A DNA stretch of 64,000 nt, taken from positions 248,001 through 312,000 of the forward strand of contig NZ_BLRH01000014.1 in NCBI RefSeq assembly GCF_025996515.1. Reading direction: 5' to 3'. Below the pieces are notes generated by a model. The model did no database searches. It was given only the letters and a program-made list of their open reading frames with translations, and was not told the DNA's origin. The DNA is from Rhizohabitans arisaemae. GTDB taxonomy: Bacteria; Actinomycetota; Actinomycetes; Streptosporangiales; Streptosporangiaceae. The position numbers and the translations under genes are program-made. This document shows positions 43,649 to 52,074 of this stretch, piece by piece. Each line of letters starts with the position of its first letter. Positions within the stretch are counted from its first letter, which is position 1.

Positions 43649-45013
43649 GTGACGGCGATGTCGGTTTACCTCTGGCCGCGATCCATCCGCGGGCGGATCA
43701 CACTGATCGTCGGCGTCATCACCGCGCTGCTGCTGATTCCGCTGACCATCGGAGTGGATCTGACGGTCCGCGACGTCATCACCCGCCACATCTTCAACGA
43801 CGCGCATCTGGCGGCGGCGCGGACGAGCACCGCGATTCCGGCCATGATCTCCCGGATTCCGGAGACGGTGCACGGGATCAACCTGATCCAGGTGGTCGAC
43901 AAGGACGGCCGGGTCATCGCCGCCAGCAAGGACGCCTCGCCCGTCAAGCCGATGAACACCGTCCGCCCGTCGGCGACGGATGGGACGTGGAACCTGCTCA
44001 CCTGTGACAACGGTACCTGCCTGATGCTGGCGGCGGTCCGGGTGAACGTCGGGCCGGACTCCCCGGTGGTTTACGCGGGCAAGGTCCGGCCGCCGATTCT
44101 GGCCGGCGGGTTCATCGAGGCCGTGAGCGTCGCGGCGGCGGCCGCGCTGACCGGCCTGGTCAGCTGGTTCACGTGGGCGGTGACCGGCCGGACCCTGGGA
44201 CCGGTGCGGGCGATCCGCGCCCAGCTCGCCGAGATCAACGAGAGCGACCTGAGCCGCCGGGTCTATCAGCCTCCGGGCGAGGACGAGGTGGCGCTGCTGG
44301 CCAGGACCGCCAACGCCACCCTGGACCGGCTGGAGCGCGCGGCCGAACATCAGCGGCGGTTCGCCTCCGACGCGTCCCACGAGCTCCGCTCGCCCATCAC
44401 CGGGCTCCGCCTGGAGCTTGAGGACGCACTCGACCACCCGTACGACACCGATTTGATCGCGACGTTGAAGGCGGCGCTCCGGGACACCGAGCGGCTGGAG
44501 GCGATCGTCACCGACCTGCTGCTGATGGCGCGGATCAGCACCGGCGGCGTCGCGGACAAGGAGCGGATCGACCTCGCCGAGCTGGTCGCCGCGGAGCTAG
44601 GCACCCGCCACCCCCAGGTGGAGATCCGGACCCGTCTGGTGAAGGGAACGGACGTCGTCTGCGCCCGGATGCAGATCGCCCGCGTCGTCACCAACTTGAT
44701 GGACAACGCCGAACGTCACGCCCGGGGCCTGGTGGAGGTGGAGGTACGACCTGACGGCCCCTTCGGTCTGCTCAGCGTCACCGACGACGGGTCGGGCATC
44801 CCCCCGGAGGACCGCGAACGGGTGTTTGAGCGGTTCGTCCGGCTGGACGAAGGGTGGCGGCTGGACGAGCGGGGGAGCGGTCTCGGCCTGGCGATCGCCC
44901 ATGACATCGCCGCCGCGCACCAGGGCACCCTCAAGGTCGAGGACGGCCCCGCAGGCTGGGGCGCCCGCTTCGTCCTGCGGCTCCCCCTCGTCCGGGAATC
45001 GGCTAGGGGGTGA
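43649..45013 (+). CDS. Sensor histidine kinase (HisKA/HAMP type), no adjacent regulator
   Basis: A 454-residue membrane kinase. Membrane helix one is ITLIVGVITALLLIPLTIGV (about 17-36), followed by an extracytoplasmic loop with a Cys pair (TCDNGTC) and helix two near residues 154-178. HAMP follows (GPVRAIRAQLAEINESDLSR), then the phosphoacceptor His244 in FASDASHELRSPITGLRLEL. The ATPase boxes are NLMDNAERHARGLV, VTDDGSGIPPEDRERVFERF and RGSGLGLAIAHDIAAAHQG. GTG 43649 or ATG 43658 may start it. No response regulator is adjacent. Its 3' end overlaps the convergent secreted-protein gene by 11 bases. Confidence 0.92.
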   Translation: MTAMSVYLWPRSIRGRITLIVGVITALLLIPLTIGVDLTVRDVITRHIFNDAHLAAARTSTAIPAMISRIPETVHGINLIQVVDKDGRVIAASKDASPVKPMNTVRPSATDGTWNLLTCDNGTCLMLAAVRVNVGPDSPVVYAGKVRPPILAGGFIEAVSVAAAAALTGLVSWFTWAVTGRTLGPVRAIRAQLAEINESDLSRRVYQPPGEDEVALLARTANATLDRLERAAEHQRRFASDASHELRSPITGLRLELEDALDHPYDTDLIATLKAALRDTERLEAIVTDLLLMARISTGGVADKERIDLAELVAAELGTRHPQVEIRTRLVKGTDVVCARMQIARVVTNLMDNAERHARGLVEVEVRPDGPFGLLSVTDDGSGIPPEDRERVFERFVRLDEGWRLDERGSGLGLAIAHDIAAAHQGTLKVEDGPAGWGARFVLRLPLVRESARG

Positions 45014-46499
45014 CCAGGAGGGCGTCGCCCACGGTCCGCTCGCGCCCGTCCGAGGGGCGGTTCCGCACCTTGTTTCCGACGACCATCGTGGTCGAGCCGC
45101 CGCCGTCGAGGTTGATCGCCTCCCGTGCGCCGAGCCAGAGCATGAGCCTGGCCGCCTCGTGCATCGTGGCGCCGACGCTCGACTCCGGCTTGCGCCCGTC
45201 GACCGTCACGAGGATGAGCCTGCCGCCCCGGCCGACCCCCGCCAGGGTCCGCGGGTGGCGCCGGACGAGCATGTTGAGCGAGGCGTGCCCGTTGGTCTTG
45301 GCGTTGATCCAGGTTTTTCCGTTCCGGACGACGGCGATCCCCCCGCCGACGATGTGGGTGGTCGGGTCGAGGGTGATCCGGCGCTTGGCCCGCAGGTCCA
45401 CCACACTCGTCGTGACCTTCAGGGTCGCGCCCACCGCGACGTTCTGCTCCAGCCAGGCGACGCCCTCGCCGACCCCCTGGATCACGCTGCCGCCTGCGGG
45501 GACCTTGCCGCCGCGGGGCCGTAGCTCGGTCACGGTCCCCGCCGCGTCCAGCACGGCCTCGGTCCCGTCGCCCGCCGGGGTGGCGACCCCCCATTCCGCG
45601 GTGTACTGCATGATCCGGTCCGCCTCGACGGCCGGGCGGTTGACGCCGTCGACCCGGTGGTGACCACCGTTCGGGGTGTTCAGCCGGACCGTCGCCGACA
45701 GCTCGGTGACCTGGGCTTTCTTGCCACGCAGCACCAGTGCCGTCCGGCCGCTCACGCCTTCGCTGAGCAGTTTGCCCGCGACGACCGAGATGCCCACCGG
45801 CTCACCGCGCATTTCGGCCGGGGCGTGGATGTTGAAGAATCCGCCGTTGATCGCGGCGATCGCCTTGCGCGCCTTCGCCATCGACGTCGTGGTCTCCCGG
45901 GCGGCGACGCTCTTGCCGAGCGAGGCCTCGAATGCGCCGCCGAACCTCCTGGGGTCGACGGTGACGACCCGGAGATCCCACGGTCCCCCCGCGGTGTCGG
46001 CCCCGTCGTCGCCGAGGAAGTCCACCTTCGCGGGGATCTGGGCGTCGGCGAGCTCCTTCTGGAGGTCCGTCGCGAGCTTCTTCTCGGTGGGCCCGAACAT
46101 CCCCACCCGGACCGTGTAGCCGGCGATCCTGGCCGGCGCGTCGGCGACCGCGCGCTGGTTGATCGGCTCGACCCGGGGTTCGAACCCGGCGGCGATCACC
46201 TCCTGCGCCTTGCTTTCTGCCATTGCGAGCGTGCCGTACTCCCGGCCGCGGTTGACGATGACCGACACCGTCCAGCCGTCGGAGGCGACGCCGTGCGTGT
46301 ACTTGTAGAGGTCGACTCCCGGGCCGACCCGGGTGAGCGTCGCGGCCGTCTTGCCCTGCGGCCCGAGGGGGAACCGGGTCACCTCGACGACCACGGGTGG
46401 CGGCGGCGCCGAGGTCGCGGCGACGCTCTGCGGGGCGATCACCAAGGGGGCGGTGAACGTCGAGGCGGCGATTCCGGCGAACAGGGAGCGGCGCACCAT
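45003..46499 (-). CDS. Secreted phosphodiester glycosidase (NAGPA-domain) protein
   Basis: A 498-residue exported protein with a signal peptide (MVRRSLFAGIAASTFTAPLV to about residue 35). The C-terminal two thirds form a NAGPA-like phosphodiester alpha-N-acetylglucosaminidase domain: INGGFFNIHAPAEMRGEPVG, VDGRKPESSVGATMHEAARL and the terminal NLDGGGSTTMVVGNKVRNRP. An SPOR-like region (GYTVRVGMFGPTEKKLATDL) precedes it. ATG 46499 is preferred because GGAAGGAA is suitably spaced and it begins the signal peptide; ATG 46529 is also in frame. A role in cell-wall or exopolysaccharide turnover is likely but the bacterial substrate is unknown. Confidence 0.88.
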   Translation of the reverse strand: MVRRSLFAGIAASTFTAPLVIAPQSVAATSAPPPPVVVEVTRFPLGPQGKTAATLTRVGPGVDLYKYTHGVASDGWTVSVIVNRGREYGTLAMAESKAQEVIAAGFEPRVEPINQRAVADAPARIAGYTVRVGMFGPTEKKLATDLQKELADAQIPAKVDFLGDDGADTAGGPWDLRVVTVDPRRFGGAFEASLGKSVAARETTTSMAKARKAIAAINGGFFNIHAPAEMRGEPVGISVVAGKLLSEGVSGRTALVLRGKKAQVTELSATVRLNTPNGGHHRVDGVNRPAVEADRIMQYTAEWGVATPAGDGTEAVLDAAGTVTELRPRGGKVPAGGSVIQGVGEGVAWLEQNVAVGATLKVTTSVVDLRAKRRITLDPTTHIVGGGIAVVRNGKTWINAKTNGHASLNMLVRRHPRTLAGVGRGGRLILVTVDGRKPESSVGATMHEAARLMLWLGAREAINLDGGGSTTMVVGNKVRNRPSDGRERTVGDALLVTP

Positions 46500-46581
46500 G
46501 AAGTCATTCCTTCCATAGATTCGCTCCATCGTGTCGGCTCGACACGCCCGGCGAGGGCGATTCCGTGGAATTCGGCGGTGC

Positions 46582-48195
46582 TCAGGGGTGCTCTCGGCGG
46601 AACGACTCCAGGGCGAGGAGGGCGACGTGGAGCGACAGGCACGACTCGATGTCGTCCAGATCGGTGTTGAGGACCCGTTCGAGGCGGCGGAGCCGTTCGT
46701 AGAAGGCGGGGCGGGACAGATGGGCCCGCCCCGCGGCGACCGCCTTGTTCCGGCCGGACTCCAGATAGGCGGTGAGGATGCGGGTGAGGTCGCCGCCCCG
46801 GGAGGCGTCGTGGGCGAGGAGGGGTCCCAGCTCGCGCTCGGCGAAGGTCTGCAGGCGGGCGTCGTCGCGGAGCAGGTGGAGCAGGCCGCGGAGCCTGAGG
46901 TCGGGGAGGCGGTAGAAGGGGCGACCGTCCGGCCGCCGGACGGCGACGTCGGCGACCTGCTCGGCCTCGGAGAAGCTGCGGCGGACGTCGCGTACGGCGT
47001 CCACCAGCGAGCCCGCGGCCAGCACGAACGGCGGGGCGAACGCCGTACGGAGCCGGCCGGCCAGCGCGGTCAGGGTGGCCTCGGCCGAGGAGCGGGGCGG
47101 CAGGGGGAGCAGGACGCCGACCCGGCTCTGGTCGAGGGCGCCGACGAGCGCGGGCAGCCGCGCCTCCCGGCACGCCGCGGCGGTCGCCTCGGCGAGCTCG
47201 CTGAGCAGGGCTTGGGCGTCCAGGGTCTGCTCGGTGGCGACCTCGCGCAGCCGCAGGACCACCCCGAGCAGTTTCTTTCCGCTGAGCGTGACCCCCATGG
47301 CCCGGGCCCTGGCCGCGGCTTCGTCGGGGTCGGAGTAGGCGTGGGTGAGGATGCCCGCGATGATCGTCCCATGGGCCTGGCGCTCCAGGCTCTCCTGATG
47401 GCGTTCGAGCAGGCGGCCGAGGGCGAGGGTGGTGGCGGCCCGCTCGGCGAGCACGATGTCGCGCGGGCCCGGGGCCTGGTCGCAGAGCAGGATCAGCCGG
47501 CCCCAGTCCTGCCCCCGGGCGCCCACGGTGGTGACGAGCCAGCCGCTCGCCGGGTCGTAGGCGGTCCGCTCCGCCGGGGCGACGGTCCTCGATCTGATCT
47601 CCCAGCTCGCCAGCAGGGCCGACGGGTCCTGGTCGGCCGAGTCGCAGGCGAGCACCTGGTGGGCGAGGTTCTCCAGGATGCAGGGACGGCCGGAGAGCCT
47701 GGTGACCTGGGCGATCACCTCGGCGGGGGAGGCGCCCTCCACGGAGAGTTCGGTGAACACCTCGTGCAGCTGCTTGGAGGCGCGCAGCTCCTCCAGCTGG
47801 ATGTCGATGATCCGGGCGTGCACCGACTCGGTGATCTGGACGAACGGGGTCTCCCTGGCCAGGGTGATCAAGGGCAGGCCGTGCTCCTCGGCGGCCTTCA
47901 CCACTTCCAGGGGGAGTTCACCGACGAACTTGCGGCCTAGCTCCACGATGAGCCCGGAGGCGCCCACCTCGGCGAGTTCCACCACGTAGTCGACGAGCCG
48001 CTCGGGCTCGTCGGGCATGGCGATCCCGGTGGTCAGGATCAGCTCGCCGCCCTTGAGCAGGTGGGCGATGTCGGTGATCTCTCCGACGTGCACCCAGCGG
48101 ACGCGGGTCTCCAGCCGGTCCGAGCCCGCGACGACCCGGGGGTTGCCACGACGCAGCGCGTCCAAGGCGAGGACGTCGGCCAGCGTGGGGAGCAT
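46582..48195 (-). CDS. PucR family transcriptional regulator
   Basis: A 537-residue PucR regulator. The N-terminal purine-catabolism PucR domain is clear (LLKGGELILTTGIAMPDEPE, GASGLIVELGRKFVGELPLE). The middle GGDEF-like part includes LLGVVLRLREVATEQTLDAQ, and the C-terminal PucR HTH (HTH_30) is YLESGRNKAVAAGRAHLSRP with AFYERLRRLERVL. It lies upstream of and opposite to the TetR-MFS and aminotransferase-mmsA genes. In Streptomyces a PucR-type protein (EpuRI) controls polyamine assimilation, so control of the nearby amine-catabolic genes is a good guess. Confidence 0.9.
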   Translation of the reverse strand: MLPTLADVLALDALRRGNPRVVAGSDRLETRVRWVHVGEITDIAHLLKGGELILTTGIAMPDEPERLVDYVVELAEVGASGLIVELGRKFVGELPLEVVKAAEEHGLPLITLARETPFVQITESVHARIIDIQLEELRASKQLHEVFTELSVEGASPAEVIAQVTRLSGRPCILENLAHQVLACDSADQDPSALLASWEIRSRTVAPAERTAYDPASGWLVTTVGARGQDWGRLILLCDQAPGPRDIVLAERAATTLALGRLLERHQESLERQAHGTIIAGILTHAYSDPDEAAARARAMGVTLSGKKLLGVVLRLREVATEQTLDAQALLSELAEATAAACREARLPALVGALDQSRVGVLLPLPPRSSAEATLTALAGRLRTAFAPPFVLAAGSLVDAVRDVRRSFSEAEQVADVAVRRPDGRPFYRLPDLRLRGLLHLLRDDARLQTFAERELGPLLAHDASRGGDLTRILTAYLESGRNKAVAAGRAHLSRPAFYERLRRLERVLNTDLDDIESCLSLHVALLALESFRREHP

Positions 48196-48300
48196 AGGCC
48201 CGAGCGTAACCCACCAATGTGTAAGCGAGACCAGACGAGTGTTAGCAGTCTGTTATCCGATGTACATCATCGGACGCTACCGTTGCGCCGCCTCGGCCGA

Positions 48301-49077
48301 TCAGCCGGGTGCCGACCGGTGGTCGAAGGCCGGCCTGTGCGCGGGCGCCGGGGGATCGGGGCGCAGGCGGGCCTCCAGGCCGTCGAGCACCGCCAGGAGC
48401 CCGAAGTCGAAGGAGACCGCCTCCTGCTGGGCCGAGGTGGTGTGCCCCAGGTCGTCGAAGCGGCGGAGAATCCGCCGGTGCTCGGGGGAGGCCGTCCGCA
48501 GTGCGGCCTTCACCGCGGCCATCCAATCCTGCTGGGTCATCCCGGAGCGGATCGCCGAGGTGTGCCACGAGACCTCCCCGTGCGTGGCCCCGATGACGTA
48601 GGCGGTGAGTGCCTGGAACGCGTAGTGCACCTGTAGCCCGGTGAACCCGGCCTTCTCCATGAGCGTCTGGACCCAGTCGGTCACCCGCACCGCGTTGGGC
48701 CCGAAGTCCGGACGGGTGTAGATGAGCGTGACCACCCAGGGGTGCTTGAAGATCATTTCACGGGTGCGGTACGCGAACACGTTGGCGCCCTCCCGCCAGG
48801 TGACCGTCGCCACATCGGGGAGGCGCACGGTCCCCCAGATCTCGTCCAGGACGAGCTCCAGCAGGTCGTCTTTGCCGGGGACGTGCCAGTAGAGCGAGGT
48901 GGCCGCGGAGTCGAGCCGGGTCGCCAGCCGCCGCATGCTCAGCGCGTCGAGCCCCTCGGCGTCGAGCAGGCCGATCGCCTCGCGCACGATCTGGGCGCGG
49001 CTCAACGCGGGGCCGCGTCCCGCGCGGGGATCGGCCGCCGTCCTGACCCAGATCGAGGTGAAGGGCTTGTGCGTCAT
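48301..49077 (-). CDS. TetR/AcrR family regulator
   Basis: A 258-residue TetR repressor. The DNA-binding domain is SRAQIVREAIGLLDAEGLDA with LSMRRLATRLDSAATSLYWH. The large C-terminal tetracycline-repressor-like domain has FAYRTREMIFKHPWVVTLIY and AFQALTAYVIGATHGEVSWH. ATG 49077 is chosen. It is divergent from the drug-efflux-type MFS gene, with a long perfect palindrome between them that must be its operator. Confidence 0.93.
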   Translation of the reverse strand: MTHKPFTSIWVRTAADPRAGRGPALSRAQIVREAIGLLDAEGLDALSMRRLATRLDSAATSLYWHVPGKDDLLELVLDEIWGTVRLPDVATVTWREGANVFAYRTREMIFKHPWVVTLIYTRPDFGPNAVRVTDWVQTLMEKAGFTGLQVHYAFQALTAYVIGATHGEVSWHTSAIRSGMTQQDWMAAVKAALRTASPEHRRILRRFDDLGHTTSAQQEAVSFDFGLLAVLDGLEARLRPDPPAPAHRPAFDHRSAPG

Positions 49078-49111
49078 GCGCCCAAGGATAAGAGCGAAAC
49101 GCCTCGACGGC

Positions 49112-49138
49112 ACACTGTACGATCCTGTCGTACAGTGT
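49112..49138. promoter_or_regulatory. 27-bp TetR-type operator palindrome
   Basis: ACACTGTACGA (49112-49122) and TCGTACAGTGT (49128-49138) are perfect 11-base arms around TCCTG. Outer CCTCG (49102-49106) and CGAGG (49140-49144) extend the symmetry with one uneven gap. It lies between the divergent TetR and MFS starts, so a bound repressor would block both. Confidence 0.85.
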
Positions 49139-49187
49139 TCGAGGCATCGAATGCCGTACGAGAGCCGCACGAGAGAGGGCACCCCCC

Positions 49188-50666
49188 GTGAATCACCCCC
49201 GCCGCTGGTGGATCCTCGTGGTCCTATGTCTCAGCCTGATGGTCGTCGTCGTCGACAACTCGGTGCTCAACGTCGCGATCCCATCCCTGATCAGGGACCT
49301 CGGCGCCACCAACGCCGACATTCAGTGGATCATCGACTCCTACGTGCTCGTCTTCGCCGGGCTCCTGCTCACCGCCGGGAGCCTGTCCGACCGGTACGGC
49401 CGGCGGCGGGCGCTCGTCGTCGGCCTCGTGCTCTTCGGCGTGGCCTCCGCGGTGGCGGCGCTGGCCCGGACCCCGGAACAGCTGATCGCGGCCCGCGCCT
49501 TCATGGGCGTCGGGGGCGCGATCCTGATGCCGAGCACCCTCTCCATCCTCGTCACGGTCTTCGACGACCGGGACCGCAAGAAGGCGATCGCGATCTGGAG
49601 CGCCGTCGCCATGGTCGCCGTGATCGCCGGTCCGGCCTTGGGCGGGCTGCTGATCGAGCATTTCTGGTGGGGATCGGTCTTCCTGCTCAACATCCCGGTG
49701 GCGGTGGTCGCCTTGATCGCCGCGCTCGTGATCATGCCGGAGTCCACGGGCGGGCGGCGGCGCCTGGACCCGATCGGCGCGCTGCTGTCCATGGTGGGGA
49801 TGTCGGCCCTGGTGTGGGCGGTCATCTCCCTGCCGCAGCACGGCTGGACGGACTACCGGACGCTCACGGCCTTCGGGGTGGCCCTGGTGGGGCTGACCGC
49901 TTTCACGCTCTGGGAGCTGCGCCGCAGCGAACCGATGCTGCCGCTCGCGCTCTTTCGCGACCGTGACTTCAGCGGCGCGAGCCTGTCGATCGTGCTGCTC
50001 TCCTTCGGCAGCGGCGGGCTGACCCTGGTGCTTACGCAGTATCTGCAGTTCGTGCTGGGTTACGGCGCCATGCAGGCCGGTTTCGCCCTGGCCCCCATGG
50101 CCGTGACCGCGCCGATCTTCAACGGTGTGGGGGTCGTGCTGGACCGGCGGATCGGCAGCCGCTTCACGATCGTCGTCGGGTTCGTCCTGATGGCGGCCGG
50201 GTTCGGGGTGCTGACCTCGGTCGACGGCTACCCGATCCTGGTGGCCGCGCTGATCGTCATGGGGATGGGCGCCGGTGTCGCCACCCCGGCCGCCTACGGC
50301 ACGATGATGGGCGCCGTTCCGCGGGAGCACGCGGGGGTGGGCTCCGCGGTGAACGACACCGTGCAGCAGGTCGGGTACGCGATCAGTGTCGCGGTGCTGG
50401 GGAGCGTGCTCGCCGCCGCCTACCGCGCCGAGATGCCGGCCGGGACGCCCGCCCAGGCGCTCGACTCGATCGGGGCGGCGCTCGCGATCGGGGATCCCGG
50501 CCTCGCCGAGACGGCCAAGGACGCCTTCACCTCGGCCATGACGATCGGCTCGATCGTCGGGGCCGTCGCCGCCCTGGGAGCTGCCGTGGTGGCGTTCGCA
50601 CTGGTCAGAGCAGGTAAGCCGAATGCACAGGCCGACTCGCAGGAGCCCGAGAAGGTAGGGGTCTGA
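49188..50666 (+). CDS. MFS drug-efflux transporter, DHA2 (14-TM) family
   Basis: A 492-residue EmrB/QacA-like proton-driven exporter with about 14 hydrophobic segments. Motif D1 is LSLMVVVVDNSVLNVAIPSL, motif A is GSLSDRYGRRRALVVG and motif C is near AVAMVAVIAGPALGGLLIEH. GTG 49188 follows a weak GAGGG. The TetR gene is divergent with an operator between. Export of a hydrophobic antibiotic or toxin, induced by that compound, is the likely role. Confidence 0.93.
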   Translation: MNHPRRWWILVVLCLSLMVVVVDNSVLNVAIPSLIRDLGATNADIQWIIDSYVLVFAGLLLTAGSLSDRYGRRRALVVGLVLFGVASAVAALARTPEQLIAARAFMGVGGAILMPSTLSILVTVFDDRDRKKAIAIWSAVAMVAVIAGPALGGLLIEHFWWGSVFLLNIPVAVVALIAALVIMPESTGGRRRLDPIGALLSMVGMSALVWAVISLPQHGWTDYRTLTAFGVALVGLTAFTLWELRRSEPMLPLALFRDRDFSGASLSIVLLSFGSGGLTLVLTQYLQFVLGYGAMQAGFALAPMAVTAPIFNGVGVVLDRRIGSRFTIVVGFVLMAAGFGVLTSVDGYPILVAALIVMGMGAGVATPAAYGTMMGAVPREHAGVGSAVNDTVQQVGYAISVAVLGSVLAAAYRAEMPAGTPAQALDSIGAALAIGDPGLAETAKDAFTSAMTIGSIVGAVAALGAAVVAFALVRAGKPNAQADSQEPEKVGV

Positions 50667-50751
50667 CCCCTGACAAACTGTGAAGCCATTCCGAGAAATA
50701 CTGACACTGTGCTTGGTATGAGCATGCACCTGGACAAGTGATACTCAAGGC

Positions 50752-52074
50752 ATGCCGACAGAGCCCTCCCCCGAGACCCCCGACCTGCTCGCCCGCCATC
50801 GCGCAGTGATCCCGAACTGGGTCGCCCTCTACTATGACGAGCCCATCGAGATCGTCTCCGGCCGCGGCAATCGGGTCGTCGACGCCACCGGCAAGAGCTA
50901 CCTCGACTTCTTCGCGGGAATCCTCACCAACATGATCGGCTACGACGTGGCCGAGGTACGGGAGGCCGTCGAGCGTCAGCTCGCCACCGGTGTGGTGCAC
51001 ACCTCCACCGTCTATCTGCTGCGCGGTCAGGTGACCCTGGCCGAGAAGATCGCGAGGCTCTCCGGCATCCCCGACGCGAAGGTGTTCTTCACCAACTCCG
51101 GCACCGAGGCGAACGAGACCGCGCTGCTGCTCGCCACCTACGCCCGCAAGACCGACCAGGTGCTGGCGATGCGGCAGAGCTACCACGGCCGCTCCTTCGG
51201 CGCGATCGGCGTCACGAGCAACCGGTCCTGGAAGAACAACTCCTACTCCCCGCTCAACGTGCACTTCCTGCACGGCGCGGACCGGCACCTGCCGCAGTTC
51301 CGGGGGATGGGCGACGCCGACTACATCGAGGCGTGCACGGCGGACTTGAGACACGTGCTCGCCACCGCGGTGGGGGGCGACGTGGCAGCCTTGATCGCCG
51401 AGCCCATTCAGGGCGTCGGCGGGTTCACCACGCCCCCCGACGGACTCTTCGCCGCCTACCGCGAGGTCCTCGCCGAGGAGGGGATCCTGTTCATCTCCGA
51501 CGAGGTGCAGACCGGGTGGGGCCGGACCGGTTCGGCGTTCTTCGGCATTCAGAACCACGGGGTCGTCCCCGACATGATGACCTTCGCCAAGGGGCTGGGC
51601 AACGGCTTCGCGGTGGGCGGCGTCGTCGCCCGCGGCGACCTGCTGGACGCGCCGCACGCGATCGGCCTGGCGACCTTCGGCGGAAACCCGATCTCCATGG
51701 CCGCGGCCAACGCGACGCTGGACTACGTCCTCGACCACGACCTCCAGGCCAACGCCCTCAAGACCGGCACTTTGATCATCGAGGGGCTGCGCGAGGCCGC
51801 CCCGCGCCTGCCGATCGTGAAGGACGTCCGGGGCAAGGGGCTGATGTTCGCCGTGGAGATCGCCGACCCCGCCACCGGCGCCCCCTCTCCCGCCCTCGCC
51901 ACCCGGCTCATGGAGGAGACCAGGCGGGCCGGGCTGCTCGCCGGCAAGGGCGGCCTGTACGGCAACACGTTGCGGATGGCCCCGCCGCTCACCCTCACCC
52001 TCGACGAGGCCGCCGAGGGTCTGGGCATCCTGGTCGCCGCGCTGGAACTCGTCAACGCGGAGGCGTCGGCATGA
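50752..52074 (+). CDS. Class-III omega-aminotransferase
   Basis: A 440-residue PLP enzyme of aminotransferase class III, closest in pattern to alanine-glyoxylate/beta-alanine-pyruvate-type transaminases. PLP contacts are NSGTEANETALLLATYARK and SYHGRSFGAIGVTSN. The metal-like ISDEVQTGWGRTGSAFFG follows, and the PLP lysine is in MTFAKGLGNGFAVGG. It overlaps the mmsA-type gene by four bases (ATGA). Paired with that dehydrogenase it can convert beta-alanine or a related omega-amine to a semialdehyde and then to an acyl-CoA. Beta-alanine arises from spermidine via diaminopropane, so it may belong to polyamine breakdown. Confidence 0.88.
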   Translation: MPTEPSPETPDLLARHRAVIPNWVALYYDEPIEIVSGRGNRVVDATGKSYLDFFAGILTNMIGYDVAEVREAVERQLATGVVHTSTVYLLRGQVTLAEKIARLSGIPDAKVFFTNSGTEANETALLLATYARKTDQVLAMRQSYHGRSFGAIGVTSNRSWKNNSYSPLNVHFLHGADRHLPQFRGMGDADYIEACTADLRHVLATAVGGDVAALIAEPIQGVGGFTTPPDGLFAAYREVLAEEGILFISDEVQTGWGRTGSAFFGIQNHGVVPDMMTFAKGLGNGFAVGGVVARGDLLDAPHAIGLATFGGNPISMAAANATLDYVLDHDLQANALKTGTLIIEGLREAAPRLPIVKDVRGKGLMFAVEIADPATGAPSPALATRLMEETRRAGLLAGKGGLYGNTLRMAPPLTLTLDEAAEGLGILVAALELVNAEASA

